Source: an uncultured Prevotellaceae bacterium
GTDB taxonomy: Bacteria; Bacteroidota; Bacteroidia; Bacteroidales; Bacteroidaceae
Length of the DNA: 64,000 nucleotides
Reading direction: 5' to 3'
Assembly: GCA_946188345.1 (NCBI GenBank)
Contig: CAMHUI010000002.1
Location: 37,271 to 101,270, forward strand
The notes beneath the pieces are model-generated. The model made no database searches. It was not told the origin of the DNA and saw only the letters and a list, made by a program, of their open reading frames with translations. Positions 33,401 through 44,100 of the stretch are shown one piece after another; within the stretch, counting starts at the first letter, position 1; each line of letters opens with the position of its first letter. The translations under genes and the position numbers were made by a program.

Positions 33401-34228
33401 TTAACAGATTAGCGACTTCTTGCAGATGGTGACAGCCTCGACCGCTGCCTGCACATCGTGCACCCTGAGTATGCGGGCTCCGGCCTGAATGGCCAGTGTA
33501 TGTAGCACGGTGGTTCCGTTGAGAGCCTCTTCGGGCGTAACGTCGAGAGCTTTGTATATCATGCTCTTCCGCGAGAGCCCCACCAGCACGGGCAGACCGA
33601 ATGTCTGCAGGGCAGCAAGGTCGTGCACGATGGCATAGTTCTCGTCAGTCGACTTCCCGAATCCAAATCCCGGGTCGAGGATGATGTCGCTTACGCCGAG
33701 ACTGTGGAGTTCCATCACCTCGCGACTGAAATTCAGCAGCATCTGCTCCATCGTTGGCTGCACGGACATCAGGATGTAGGGCACCCTTAGCTGGGCAACG
33801 ACGTCGAACATCCTTTCGTCTTCATGGATGGGCGTGTTGACGATACCCGTCAGGCCGCCTTCCGAGACATCATTGATAATGTCGGCCCCCCATTCCTCGA
33901 TGCACCTTCTTGCCAGACGTGGCCGATAGGTGTCTACGGAGATGATGGCCTCAGGCACTTCCCGCCGTACGATGGCCAGCGCCTCTTTCAGTCGGCGTGC
34001 CTCCTCGTCTTCGGTTACCTCTACAGCACCCGGGCGAGTGGAGAAGGCTCCCACGTCGATGATGGTGCCGCCTTCAGAGATAATCTGCCGGGCCCGCCTG
34101 GAAATCTCTTGTTCCGTTTGAACGCGGCTTCCAGCGAAGAAAGAGTCGGGAGTGGCATTGAGGATGCCCATCACCAACGGGCGTTCCAGACTGACGAGAC
34201 GGCCTCTGACGTTTATGGCTTGTTCCAT
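33401..34228 (-). CDS. folP: dihydropteroate synthase
   Basis: Joins p-aminobenzoate to 6-hydroxymethyl-7,8-dihydropterin diphosphate in folate synthesis; the sulfonamide target. The 275-residue protein shows MGILNATPDSF (20-30), the TRPGA loop, SVDTYRP, INDVSEG, LDPGFGFGKS, LVGLSRKSMI and RVHDV near the end. A TAAATTTG promoter box lies upstream at 34247, divergent from murF. Confidence 0.96.
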   Translation of the reverse strand: MEQAINVRGRLVSLERPLVMGILNATPDSFFAGSRVQTEQEISRRARQIISEGGTIIDVGAFSTRPGAVEVTEDEEARRLKEALAIVRREVPEAIISVDTYRPRLARRCIEEWGADIINDVSEGGLTGIVNTPIHEDERMFDVVAQLRVPYILMSVQPTMEQMLLNFSREVMELHSLGVSDIILDPGFGFGKSTDENYAIVHDLAALQTFGLPVLVGLSRKSMIYKALDVTPEEALNGTTVLHTLAIQAGARILRVHDVQAAVEAVTICKKSLIC

Positions 34229-34246
34229 CGTACTATATTATGCGTG

Positions 34247-34254
34247 CAAATTTA
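34247..34254 (-). promoter_or_regulatory. TAAATTTG -7 box for folP-cdaA
   Basis: A TAnnTTTG box on the minus strand 19 bases before the ATG. A TTTG at 34271-34274 lies 16 bases further up. Confidence 0.55.
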
Positions 34255-34337
34255 CAGAAATTTATTGAAACAAAGACTTTTTTCGAAGAAAAAAAGAAAA
34301 AGACCGATGAAAATCTTTACTTTTCGGGAAAAATGCC

Positions 34338-34345
34338 TACTTTTG
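34338..34345 (+). promoter_or_regulatory. TACTTTTG -7 box for murF
   Basis: A TAnnTTTG box 36 bases before the ATG at 34382. Confidence 0.6.
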
Positions 34346-34381
34346 CAGTCGTTATAAATAATGAAGTAAATACCGACAAAG

Positions 34382-35650
34382 ATGGATATCCAACAATTAT
34401 ATCAGCTCTATCGCGAGCATCCGTGTGTCACTACCGACAGCCGCAACTGTCCTGAGGGCAGCATCTTTCTGGCCCTGAAGGGAGCCTCGTTCAACGGCAA
34501 CCTCTTTGCGGTGGAAGCCCTGAAGAAGGGCTGCTCCTATGCCATAGTCGATGAAGACGTGGCGGAGGTCGACGACCGCATCATCCGTGTCGCTGACTGT
34601 CTGCAGACGTTCAAAGACCTTGCCCGTGAGCACCGCCGACAGTTTCATATACCCGTTATCGCCATCACCGGAACCAACGGCAAGACTACCACAAAGGAAC
34701 TCATCGCTGCCGTGTTGCGTGAGAAGTACTGCGTGATGGCTACTGAGGGCAATTTCAATAACGACGTGGGGGTGCCGAAGACCCTTTTCCGTCTTCAGCC
34801 CGAACACGAGATTGCCGTCGTGGAGATGGGAGCCAGTCATCCGGGCGACATCAAGACGCTTGTCGAGACTGCTGAGCCCACCCATGGCATCATCACCAAT
34901 GTCGGCCGTGCCCATCTACTGGGATTCGGCTCCTTTGAAGGGGTCAAGAATACCAAGGGCGAACTCTACGACTACCTGAAACAAGCCAAAGGCACTGTCT
35001 TCCTGAATGTCAACGACGAAGACCTCACGGCCATGGCTGCAGAGATTGACGGGAAGGTGCCCTATGAGAAGGGTTCCGTCGTGTCATGTTCGCCATTCCT
35101 GTCGCTCCAGTGGAACGGTCATACCATCCAGACACAGCTTGTCGGTAGCTATAACCTTCCTAACGTTCTGGCTGCCATCACGATAGGCCGGCACTTCGGC
35201 GTCAGCGATGAGGCCATCTGCAAGGCGCTGACGGCCTACCAGCCTTCGAACAACCGTTCGCAGTTGGTGCGTGGCAGCCGCAACACGCTCATCGTCGATG
35301 CCTACAACGCCAACCCCACTTCTATGCGCACGGCCCTCGAGAGTTTTGTCTTGGTGAAGGCTCCGGCGAAGATGGCCATTCTCGGCGACATGCGCGAACT
35401 CGGACTTGCCAGCCAGGAGGAGCACCAGCGCATTGTCGACTTTATTGCCGCCCATGTCGAGAAACTGGGTGAGGTGTGGCTTGTAGGTGAGGAGTTCATG
35501 AAGACAGCCACCAGCCTTCGCCGCTTCGCCACTACCGAAGAACTGAAGCACTCTCTGGCTGCGCAGTGTCCTGAAAACCATACTATTCTGATAAAAGGTT
35601 CCAACAGCATGCGACTCTTTGAACTGACCGACCTCTTGGCAAACGGCTGA
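34382..35650 (+). CDS. murF: UDP-N-acetylmuramoyl-tripeptide-D-alanyl-D-alanine ligase
   Basis: Adds D-Ala-D-Ala to the UDP-MurNAc-tripeptide using ATP, the last cytoplasmic peptidoglycan precursor step. The 422-residue protein has the three Mur-ligase domains: an N-terminal substrate domain (VTTDSRNCPEGSIFLALKG), a central ATPase with P-loop GTNGKTTT (97-104) and the EMGASHPGDI metal motif, and a C-terminal domain (IVDAYNANPTSM, AILGDMRELG). It stands outside the usual mra/dcw cluster, has its own promoter, and ends at a strong terminator. Confidence 0.96.
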   Translation: MDIQQLYQLYREHPCVTTDSRNCPEGSIFLALKGASFNGNLFAVEALKKGCSYAIVDEDVAEVDDRIIRVADCLQTFKDLAREHRRQFHIPVIAITGTNGKTTTKELIAAVLREKYCVMATEGNFNNDVGVPKTLFRLQPEHEIAVVEMGASHPGDIKTLVETAEPTHGIITNVGRAHLLGFGSFEGVKNTKGELYDYLKQAKGTVFLNVNDEDLTAMAAEIDGKVPYEKGSVVSCSPFLSLQWNGHTIQTQLVGSYNLPNVLAAITIGRHFGVSDEAICKALTAYQPSNNRSQLVRGSRNTLIVDAYNANPTSMRTALESFVLVKAPAKMAILGDMRELGLASQEEHQRIVDFIAAHVEKLGEVWLVGEEFMKTATSLRRFATTEELKHSLAAQCPENHTILIKGSNSMRLFELTDLLANG

Positions 35651-35676
35651 TAACCGTTCGTCAGCTATCTCGTTTT

Positions 35677-35725
35677 AGAAAGCAAAAGCTGCACAAACAA
35701 TCGGTTTGTGCAGCTTTTGCTTTCT
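35677..35725. terminator. bidirectional terminator between murF and the OmpA-type gene
   Basis: Perfect 22-bp stem, 35677-35698 with 35704-35725, 5-base loop AATCG, placed between convergent genes. Confidence 0.88.
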
Positions 35726-35739
35726 ATTACCTGTTATGG

Positions 35740-36621
35740 CTATTGTGCTTCGTCGGGAGCCTGCTCGATGAGGTCCATGAACTGGTCGAGTTTCGGTGTG
35801 ATGATGATTTGTGTGCGGCGGTTGCGCTGCTTGCCGACGGCAGAGCTGTTGTCGGCAATAGGGTTATATTCGCCGCGTCCACCGGCAGTCAGGCGTTTCG
35901 GGTCGACGCCGTACTTGTTCTGCAGTTCCTGCACGACGCTCGAGGCACGCAGGCAGGAGAGGTCCCAGTTGTTGCGGATGTTCTGCTTCGAGATGGGCAC
36001 GTCGTCGGTGTTGCCCTCGATGAGTACGTCGTAGTCCTTGTAGTCGGTGATGATTTTAGCAATCTTCGACAGTGTCTCGGATGCGCGCTCGTTGATTTCG
36101 TAGGAACCGCTCTTGTAGAGCATGTTGTCGGCCAGCGAGATGTATACCACGCCTTTGAGCACCTGCACGTCGACCTCCTTGAGCTCCTCCTTCGAGAGTG
36201 AGCGGGTGAGGTTGTTCTGCAGCACGAGGTTCAGAGAGTCGCTCTTCGACTTCACCTCCACCAGGTGGCGGATGTACTGGTTCGACTCGTTAATCTGGTC
36301 GACCAGTTTCTCAATGGAGACATTGTTCTGCGATGCGTTGGTCAGACTCTTGTCGAGCGAGCGCTGCAGGGCCTGGTAGTCTTTTTTCTGCTGCTCGATG
36401 AATTCCTTCTGCTGTGCGTTCAGGTCTCGCTGCTGTGCGAGTTGCTCTTCGAGGCTTGTGGCTCGTGCCTGCGAGGTGGCCAGTTGTTCCTTGGTCGACA
36501 TCACCGTGGCGGTGAGCTCCTTGTTTTCGGCTGTGCAGCTGCGCAACTGCTTCTTGCTGGCGCAGCTGGTCATCAGCATGGCGGCGGCCAGAGAGGCCAT
36601 TATCAATACGTTCTTTTTCAT
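35740..36621 (-). CDS. OmpA/Pal-type peptidoglycan-binding lipoprotein
   Basis: A 293-residue protein from 36621 (MKKNVLIMA). SPII signal with lipobox MTSC (Cys ~20), then a long coiled coil (about 25-135; repeated LEEQLAQQRDLNAQQ-type heptads), then an OmpA C-terminal domain (about 150-285) with IEGNTDDVPI, the NWDLSCLRASSVVQEL helix and GGRGEYNPIADN. It should tether the outer membrane to peptidoglycan. A longer frame from 36672 covers the promoter region and is not used. A TAACTTTG box lies at 36670. Confidence 0.92.
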   Translation of the reverse strand: MKKNVLIMASLAAAMLMTSCASKKQLRSCTAENKELTATVMSTKEQLATSQARATSLEEQLAQQRDLNAQQKEFIEQQKKDYQALQRSLDKSLTNASQNNVSIEKLVDQINESNQYIRHLVEVKSKSDSLNLVLQNNLTRSLSKEELKEVDVQVLKGVVYISLADNMLYKSGSYEINERASETLSKIAKIITDYKDYDVLIEGNTDDVPISKQNIRNNWDLSCLRASSVVQELQNKYGVDPKRLTAGGRGEYNPIADNSSAVGKQRNRRTQIIITPKLDQFMDLIEQAPDEAQ

Positions 36622-36669
36622 CTTTTTCTTTCCTTTCTTTTGAGGGGTTAAACCATAAGATTCGGGGTG

Positions 36670-36677
36670 CAAAGTTA
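36670..36677 (-). promoter_or_regulatory. TAACTTTG -7 box for the OmpA-type gene
   Basis: A TAnnTTTG box on the minus strand 49 bases before the ATG. Confidence 0.55.
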
Positions 36678-36762
36678 CTGATAAGACGCGAGAAATGGCG
36701 ATTTGTTGCGTGGGTTTAGTGAAATTTAACTATCCTCCGACTCCTATCTCGGAAGAAAGGCT

Positions 36763-36770
36763 TAACTTTG
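36763..36770 (+). promoter_or_regulatory. TAACTTTG -7 box for the GH38 gene
   Basis: A TAnnTTTG box 37 bases before the ATG at 36808. Confidence 0.6.
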
Positions 36771-36807
36771 TGGAAAATTTGGAAACGGAAAGATTTTTTA
36801 ATTTATC

Positions 36808-39800
36808 ATGAGAGAAGACATCAAGCGATTAGTCCTTTCAGCCGCACTGGCCTTATGTCTGTCGGTATCGGCTCAGGCTCAGGAGAACACATCGGCCGCT
36901 CAGAAGGGAGGCATGAAGGCCTACCTCGTGTCGGATGCCCACATGGACACACAATGGAACTGGGACGTCCAGGCCACTATCCGCAATCACATCAAGAAGA
37001 CGCTCGAACAGAACCTCTTCCTCTTAAAGCAGTATCCCAACTATATCTTCAACTTTGAAGGTGGCGTGAAGTATGCCTGGATGAAGGAATACTACCCCCG
37101 AGAATACGAGGAGATGAAGAAGTATATCTTGCAAGACCGCTGGCACATCACCGGTTCTTCGTGGGATGCCAACGAGACCATCATCTGCTCGCCTGAGTCA
37201 TGGATTCGCAACATCCTGCTTGGTCAGATGTTCTATCGCAAGGAGTTCAAGAAGGAATGCCACGACGTGTTCCTGCCCGACTGCTTTGGTTTCGGTTACG
37301 ACATGCCCACGCTCGCTGCCCATTGCGGACTCATTGGCTTCTCCTCGCAGAAGCTCATGTGGCGCACCAATCCTTTCTATGAGGGCGGAAAGAAGTATCC
37401 CTTCACCATCGGTCTCTGGAAGGGTATCGACGGCTCGCCCATCATGATGGTACACGGCTTCGACTACAATCACCGTCTGCACAATGCCGACCTGACCCGC
37501 GACGAGGGGCTCATCAAGGAAATCAGCGAGAGCCCGCTCAATATGGTCTATCGCTACTATGGTACCGGCGATACAGGCGGTTCGCCCGACATACAGTCGG
37601 TGAAGAATGTCATGGCATCGCTCAAGAAAGAAGGCCCCGTGCAGATTATCAGTGCGCGCAGCGACCAGCTGTATGGTATGTATCTGCCCTTCTCCGACCA
37701 TCCCGAGCTGCCTGTCTTCGACGGCGAGCTGACGATGGATGTCCATGGAAACGGCTGCTACACGTCGCAGGCTGCCATGAAGCTCTACAACCGCCAGAAC
37801 GAGCATCTGGGCGACGCTGCCGAGCGTTCCGCCGTCATTGCCGACTGGCTTGGCGAGGCTACCTATCCGCTGAAAGAGATGACCGACAACTGGCGTCGCA
37901 TCATCTGGCACCAGTTCCACGACGACCTTCCCGGAACATGTATTCCCCGAGCCTATGAGTTTTCATGGAATGACGAGCTCATCACGCTGAACGGCTTCTC
38001 CAGCGTGCTCACCAATTCGGTCAGTGCCTTGGCCCGCCACCTCGACACGAACGTCAAGGGTACACCTATTATATTATATAACAACGAGAGCTTTGAGGCC
38101 CGGACCCTGGCCGATATCCGCGTTGACGACTGGAGGGCCTATGAGGTGCTTGACCAGAAGGGCAAGCATGTGGCTTCGCAGACAGTTGTCGACAAGGACA
38201 ACAAGCTCCACCTCCTCTTCGATGCCCGGGTGCCCGCCACGGGTGCTGCCGTCTATAGCATCCAGCCCGCCAAGGAAGTCTTCCGCCCCATCAAGCCCGA
38301 GATTCATCACGAGCTTGAGAACTCCGTCTATAAGCTCACGGTCAATGCCTCGGGCGACATCACTTCGATACTCGACAAGCGCAACGGCAAGGAGCTGGTA
38401 GCCCCGGGCAAGGCCATGGGCCTCGTCGTCTTCGACGAGTGCGAGTCGTACGCCTGGCCGGCATGGGAAATCCTGAAGAAGACCGTCGACCGCGAGCCTG
38501 TCGGCATCAAGGACAACGTCAAGATTCAGCGCGTGGAGAACGGTCAGCTGCGCAAGTCGCTGCGCATCGAGAAGACCTACGGCGACTCAAAGATAGTGCA
38601 GTATATCCGCCTCTATGAGGGAGTGCTGGCCGACCGCATCGACTTCAACAACGAAGTGGAGTGGCAGTCGCTCAATGCCCTGCTGAAGATGAACTTCCCC
38701 ATGAATGTGTCCAACGAGAAGGCAACCTACGACCTTGGCCTCGGCAGCATCCAGCGCGGCAACAACACCGACACCGCCTTCGAGGTCTATTCCCACGAGT
38801 GGACCGACCTGACCGACCGTTCCGGCGACTATGGCATCACCATCATGAACGACTCGAAGTATGGCTGGGACAAGCCCGACGACAACACGCTGCGCCTCTC
38901 GCTGCTCTATTCGCCGAAGGTCAGCCGCAACTACACCTATCAGGACCGTCAGGACTTTGGTCACCACGAGTTCACCTTTACGCTGACCGGCCACCAAGGA
39001 CAGCTCGACAAGACCGTTGCCGTGCAGCAGTCGACACTGCTCAACAGCCCGCTGCGTGCCTTCTGGAGTCCCAAGCACAAGGGCGACCAGGGCAAGGAGT
39101 TCTCGTTCCTGAGCTGCAACAATCCCAATGTCACCGTGCATGCCCTGAAGAAGGCTGAGGATGGCGGCCACGAATACATCGTGCGCGTCTATGAGAACAC
39201 GGGTGCGGACCAGAAGGCCACGCTGACGTTTGCCGGCCCTGTGGCCGAGATATTCGAAGCCAACGGTACCGAGGTGCCCGGCCTGCGCGTCTATCAGAAT
39301 GGCAAGAAGATCGACATCGAGATCAATGGCTATGGCGTCCGCACCTACCGCCTGCTCATGTCGCGCGACTTTCCCACCGCGCCGAAGGTGCAGTTCGTCG
39401 AGTTGCCTTACAACAAGCGCTGCTTCACCTTCAACGGCTTCCGCAATGCTGCCAATTTCGAAGGTGGCTACAGCTATGCCGCCGAGCTCATGGAGAAGAC
39501 GCTGCGCGTTGACAACGTGGCCTTCTTGTTCGGCCCGATGGACGGCGAGAACGGCGTGCGCTGCGAGGGACAGACCATCCAGCTGCCAGAAGGATTTAAC
39601 AAGGTGTACTTCCTGGCCGCCTCGTCAAAGGGCGACCGCCAGACTGCCTTCACCCTTGGTAACTCCGAAAGCACGCTGCTCTGCACCGTGCCCTTCTATT
39701 CGGGTTTCTTAGGACAGTGGGGCCATACGGGCCAGACCACAGGCTACCTGAAGTCGCAGCGCGTGGCCTATGTCGGAACCCACCGCCACTCTGCCTCGGG

Positions 39801-40416
39801 CGACGAGCCGTATGAGTTCACCTATATGTTCAAATATGGCATCGACATCCCCACGACCGGAACTACCATCACGCTGCCCAACGACCCCGACGTCGTCGTC
39901 TTCGCCATGACGGCCATCAACGAGGGCGCAGCCGTCAGTCCTGTCAACGCGCACTTCCGCACCAACAACCTCGACAACAACCCTACGGTGGCCGCCGAGG
40001 TTCACGAAAACCTGTTAAAGGAAGCCAGCGTCGTTGAGGTGACGGGCGAGGTGAACCGCCGCGAGAAGGCAGTAAACCTGACCGACGGCGACCCCGAAAC
40101 CAAGTGGTGCGACATCACCCAGACACCCAACTACGTTGTCTATGACCTCGGCGGCGAGAAGACCGTCAGCGGCTGGCGACTGCTCAACGCGGGCATCGAG
40201 TCGGCAGAGATGATTACCCGCACCTGTCTGCTGCAGGTACGCAATTCGACAACCGACGACTGGAAGACAGTCGACATGGTAGACGGCAACCGCAAGAATG
40301 ACTTCAGCCGTACGTTCAACAGCGTCACGGCCCGCTACGTCCGCCTCTACGTCGTCAGCCCCACGCAGGGCACCGGCCAGGATGCCACCCGCATCTACGA
40401 GTTTGAAGTCTGGTAA
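36808..40416 (+). CDS. GH38 alpha-mannosidase with C-terminal F5/8-type domain, secreted
   Basis: The 1202-residue protein has a signal peptide (cut near AQA-QE). GH38 catalytic motifs are present: SDAHMDTQWNWD (zinc ligands His and Asp, about 43-54), the nucleophile Asp in FLPDCFGFGYDMP (about 154), and the zinc His in IIWHQFHDDLPGTC. Beta-sandwich domains typical of GH38 follow. The last ~125 residues form a discoidin-like domain (NLTDGDPETKWCD, YVVYDLGGEKTVSGWRL, RYVRLYVV). It would trim alpha-mannose from host or fungal N-glycans in the periplasm. It is longer than most GH38 enzymes because of the accessory domain. It is transcribed alone, between a promoter at 36763 and a strong terminator. 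Confidence 0.94.
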   Translation: MREDIKRLVLSAALALCLSVSAQAQENTSAAQKGGMKAYLVSDAHMDTQWNWDVQATIRNHIKKTLEQNLFLLKQYPNYIFNFEGGVKYAWMKEYYPREYEEMKKYILQDRWHITGSSWDANETIICSPESWIRNILLGQMFYRKEFKKECHDVFLPDCFGFGYDMPTLAAHCGLIGFSSQKLMWRTNPFYEGGKKYPFTIGLWKGIDGSPIMMVHGFDYNHRLHNADLTRDEGLIKEISESPLNMVYRYYGTGDTGGSPDIQSVKNVMASLKKEGPVQIISARSDQLYGMYLPFSDHPELPVFDGELTMDVHGNGCYTSQAAMKLYNRQNEHLGDAAERSAVIADWLGEATYPLKEMTDNWRRIIWHQFHDDLPGTCIPRAYEFSWNDELITLNGFSSVLTNSVSALARHLDTNVKGTPIILYNNESFEARTLADIRVDDWRAYEVLDQKGKHVASQTVVDKDNKLHLLFDARVPATGAAVYSIQPAKEVFRPIKPEIHHELENSVYKLTVNASGDITSILDKRNGKELVAPGKAMGLVVFDECESYAWPAWEILKKTVDREPVGIKDNVKIQRVENGQLRKSLRIEKTYGDSKIVQYIRLYEGVLADRIDFNNEVEWQSLNALLKMNFPMNVSNEKATYDLGLGSIQRGNNTDTAFEVYSHEWTDLTDRSGDYGITIMNDSKYGWDKPDDNTLRLSLLYSPKVSRNYTYQDRQDFGHHEFTFTLTGHQGQLDKTVAVQQSTLLNSPLRAFWSPKHKGDQGKEFSFLSCNNPNVTVHALKKAEDGGHEYIVRVYENTGADQKATLTFAGPVAEIFEANGTEVPGLRVYQNGKKIDIEINGYGVRTYRLLMSRDFPTAPKVQFVELPYNKRCFTFNGFRNAANFEGGYSYAAELMEKTLRVDNVAFLFGPMDGENGVRCEGQTIQLPEGFNKVYFLAASSKGDRQTAFTLGNSESTLLCTVPFYSGFLGQWGHTGQTTGYLKSQRVAYVGTHRHSASGDEPYEFTYMFKYGIDIPTTGTTITLPNDPDVVVFAMTAINEGAAVSPVNAHFRTNNLDNNPTVAAEVHENLLKEASVVEVTGEVNRREKAVNLTDGDPETKWCDITQTPNYVVYDLGGEKTVSGWRLLNAGIESAEMITRTCLLQVRNSTTDDWKTVDMVDGNRKNDFSRTFNSVTARYVRLYVVSPTQGTGQDATRIYEFEVW

Positions 40417-40447
40417 CAGCCAGCTGACAGCACCCATACACACGATG

Positions 40448-40491
40448 GCGCTGGGCAGTTCCCCGAATGGAGCTGCCCAGCGCTCTTTTTT
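40448..40491 (+). terminator. terminator of the GH38 gene
   Basis: Perfect 11-bp GC-rich stem, 40448-40458 with 40473-40483, followed by TCTTTTTTT. Confidence 0.9.
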
Positions 40492-40518
40492 TCAGGCAAT
40501 GCTACCGGCGGAATGATG

Positions 40519-40941
40519 ACCGTGGTTTAGAATTTTCTTGACAAAAATCCTTCTGAACGCCCTCACCAGTCGATAGTTTTGAAAATATTTTTCTGCCGGT
40601 CCAAAAAACGCCGTTTTTGTGTCCGTTTCCGCAACCCGTTGACTGCGAGGCAGATAGCGTTTTCAGGCTCGATAACCACCGACAAACAGACCAACAGAAC
40701 CGACCTTTCGGACAGCGAAAGGTAGGCTTTCGTTCAGACTTTTGGTACAAAAGTCATGACGATATCTTAGAAATCGTCATGCGATTTCTAAGATATCATG
40801 CAACGAATCGGTACAAAAGTCCCTGCGATTTGTACCAAAAGTCTCAGACTCGCCTCGGAAATCGTCAAAAAACAGACCACGGAGGTCGGACTCTTTCGCT
40901 GGAACACCCGAAAATCCTAACAGGATTTTTTGGTAAAAAAA
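40519..40941 (+). repeat. dispersed ~420-bp repeat, copy B
   Basis: The best-structured copy. The hairpin at 40761-40797 is a perfect 16-bp stem with loop TCATG. GGTACAAAAGTC boxes occur at 40744 and 40810, with an inverted GGTACAAA/TTTGTACC pair at 40810-40817 and 40829-40836. It sits between the GH38 terminator and the purL promoter. Confidence 0.85.
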
Positions 40942-41109
40942 TCTTACATTTCGTCCGTCTTTCTTCATGTGTTCTGAAAGCTCCTTGGGGCTATGTCTCA
41001 AGTCGGCGCACAAGGTGGCGCGAGAGGTGAGAAGCGCCCGCATGGACTAAAAGCACCATGCAGAGAAAAAATTCCCTTCGCACTCTTCTCATTTTTTCAT
41101 TTTTATTCG
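40942..41109. other. rest of the gap before purL
   Basis: The gap is 40417-41164. Outside the terminator, repeat copy B and the purL promoter I see nothing recognisable. Confidence 0.4.
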
Positions 41110-41117
41110 TATCTTTG
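41110..41117 (+). promoter_or_regulatory. TATCTTTG -7 box for purL
   Basis: A TAnnTTTG box 47 bases before the ATG at 41165. Confidence 0.6.
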
Positions 41118-41164
41118 CAGTGGATTTCAGAATACACATTATTTACTTATATACAGAAAAGACA

Positions 41165-44100
41165 ATGATCGTTTTCTTCCGAACCCCCGCAAAGAGTGTT
41201 ATCGCAACAGAGTTAGACCATCAGCCTTCCGCCGACGAGGTGAGCCGCCTGTGCTGGCTCTTCGGCGGCGCAGAGTGCCTTGAGGCTCCTGCCTTGGAGG
41301 GCCACTACGTAGGCCCCCGCCGCGAGATGGTGACGCCTTGGTCAACGAATGCCGTCGAGATTACGCAAAACATGTGTATCGGCGGCATTTCGCGTATAGA
41401 AGAGTTCTTCCCGGCCAGTGCAGACTCTTCCTTCGACCCGATGTTGCAACGCCGCTACGAGGGACTCAACCAGGAGGTCTTCACCGTGAACCACGAGCCG
41501 GAGCCCATCCGCTATATCGACAACCTCGAGGAATACAACGAGCAGGAGGGCCTGGCCCTTTCGCCCGAGGAGATAGCCTATCTGCACACCATTGAAGCTC
41601 AGAACGGCCGGCCACTGACCGACTCAGAGGTGTTCGGATTCGCCCAGATAAACTCCGAACACTGCCGTCATAAAATCTTCGGCGGCATCTTCATCATCGA
41701 CGGCGAGGAGCGAGAGTCCAGCCTTTTCCAGATGATCAAGCGCACCACGCAGGAGAACCCCAACGGCATCCTGTCGGCCTACAAGGACAATGTGGCCTTC
41801 GGTCAGGGTCCCGTCGTCGAGCAGTTTGCTCCGAAGGACCAGACGAAGCCCGACTTCTTCGAAGTGCAGGACATCGAGAGCGTCATCTCGCTGAAGGCAG
41901 AGACCCATAACTTCCCCACGACGGTTGAGCCCTTCAACGGCGCTGCCACCGGCACGGGCGGCGAAATCCGCGACCGCATGGGCGGCGGCACGGGCTCATG
42001 GCCCATCGCAGGTACCGCGGTCTATATGACAGCCCCGCGAACATCTGATCGCCCCTGGCTCTATCAGACACCCGAGCAGATTCTCATCAAAGCCTCCAAC
42101 GGCGCCTCAGACTTCGGCAATAAGTTCGGCCAGCCGCTCATCTGCGGCTCTGTACTGACCTTTGAGCACCAGGAAGGCGCCCCCTGTGGCGACAAAGCTG
42201 CTGCATCATCTCAGAATAAGGAAGGGGAACCCCTCTATGCCTACGACAAGGTCATCATGCTGGCAGGCGGCGTGGGCTATGGCAAGAAGCGCGACTGTCT
42301 GAAGAAGGAACCCCAGAAGGGCAACAAGGTCGTGGTCGTAGGCGGTGACAACTATCGCATCGGCCTCGGCGGCGGCTCCGTATCTTCCGTCGACACCGGC
42401 CGCTACAGCAATGGCATCGAGCTGAACGCCATCCAGCGAGCCAACCCAGAGATGCAGAAGCGTGCCTACAACCTTGTGCGAGCCTTGGTGGAAAGCGACG
42501 AGAACCCCGTCGTCTCCATCCACGACCACGGCTCGGCAGGCCACCTGAACTGCCTGTCGGAGCTGGTAGAAGAGTGCGGCGGCGAGATTGAAATGGACAA
42601 GCTGCCCATCGGCGACAAGACGCTCTCGGCCAAGGAGATTATAGCCAACGAGAGCCAGGAGCGCATGGGACTGCTCATCGACGAGAAATATATCGACGAC
42701 GTGCGCAAGATAGCCGAGCGCGAAAGGGCTCCGCTCTATGTCGTCGGCGAGACAACGGGCGACGCCCACTTCTCCTTCCGTCAGGCCGACGGCGTGAAGC
42801 CCTTCGACCTCGACGTGGCCCAGATGTTCGGCCATTCGCCGAAAACCATCATGCGCGACGAGACCGTGGAACACCACTACGCACCCGTAGAATATCATTC
42901 TGTAGATACTACAGCCACTATCCCCTCCCCCCAAGCCCTCAACGCCTATCTCGAGAAAGTGCTCCGCCTGGAGGCTGTGGCCTGCAAGGACTGGCTGACC
43001 AACAAGGTAGACCGCTCGGTGACGGGTAAGATTGCCCGCCAGCAGTGCCAGGGACAGATACAGCTGCCGCTGAGCGACTGTGGTGTCGTAGCCCTCGACT
43101 ATCGTGGCCGCAAGGGCATCGCGACGGCCATCGGACATGCTCCTCAGGCCGGCCTGGCTTCGCCCGAGGCAGGCTCCGTGCTCTCTGTGGCCGAGGCCCT
43201 CACGAACATCGTGTGGGCACCCCTGACGGAAGGCCTACAGAGCGTTTCGCTCTCGGCCAACTGGATGTGGCCCTGCCGCTCACAGAAGGGTGAGGATGCA
43301 CGGCTCTATGCAGCAGTCAAAGCCTTGTCGGACTTCTGCTGCGACCTGCATATCAACGTGCCGACCGGCAAGGACTCACTCTCGATGACGCAGCAGTATC
43401 CCAATGGTCAGAAAGTCATCTCTCCGGGCACTGTCATCGTCTCGGCAGGCGGGGAGGTGGACGACGTGCGCAAGGTCGTCACGCCCGTCGTGGTCAACGA
43501 CAAGCATGCCTCGCTCTATCATATCGACTTCTCGTTCTGCGAGCAACGCCTTGGCGGCTCGGCCTTCGCACAGAGTCAGGGACATGTGGGCTCCGACGTG
43601 CCTACAGTGGAGAATGCCGAATACTTTGCCGACTGCTTCAATGCCGTGCAGGAACTCATCCGCCGCGGCTGGGTGATGGCCGGTCACGACATCTCGGCTG
43701 GCGGACTGATAACGACCCTGCTCGAGATGACCTTCGGAAATACCGAGGGTGGACTGCATGTCAACCTGCACGACATCTGTGCCTGCGGCGACGTCGTGAA
43801 GACACTCTTTGCCGAAAACCCGGGCGTGGTCATTCAGGTGAGCGACGAGCATAAGCTTGACCTCCGCGAATACCTCGAAGACATGGGCGTGGGCTTCGCC
43901 AAGATAGGCTATACGACGGTAGACCGCACGCTGGTCATCAAGAATGGCGAATGGCAGACGGCCTTCGATATCGACTACCTGCGCGATGTGTGGTATGAGA
44001 CCTCCTACGAGCTGGACAGCCTGCAGAGCTTCAACGGCAAGGCCCGCGAGCGCTTCGATAACTACAAGAAGCAGCCGCTGCAGATGGCCTTCCCGAAAGG

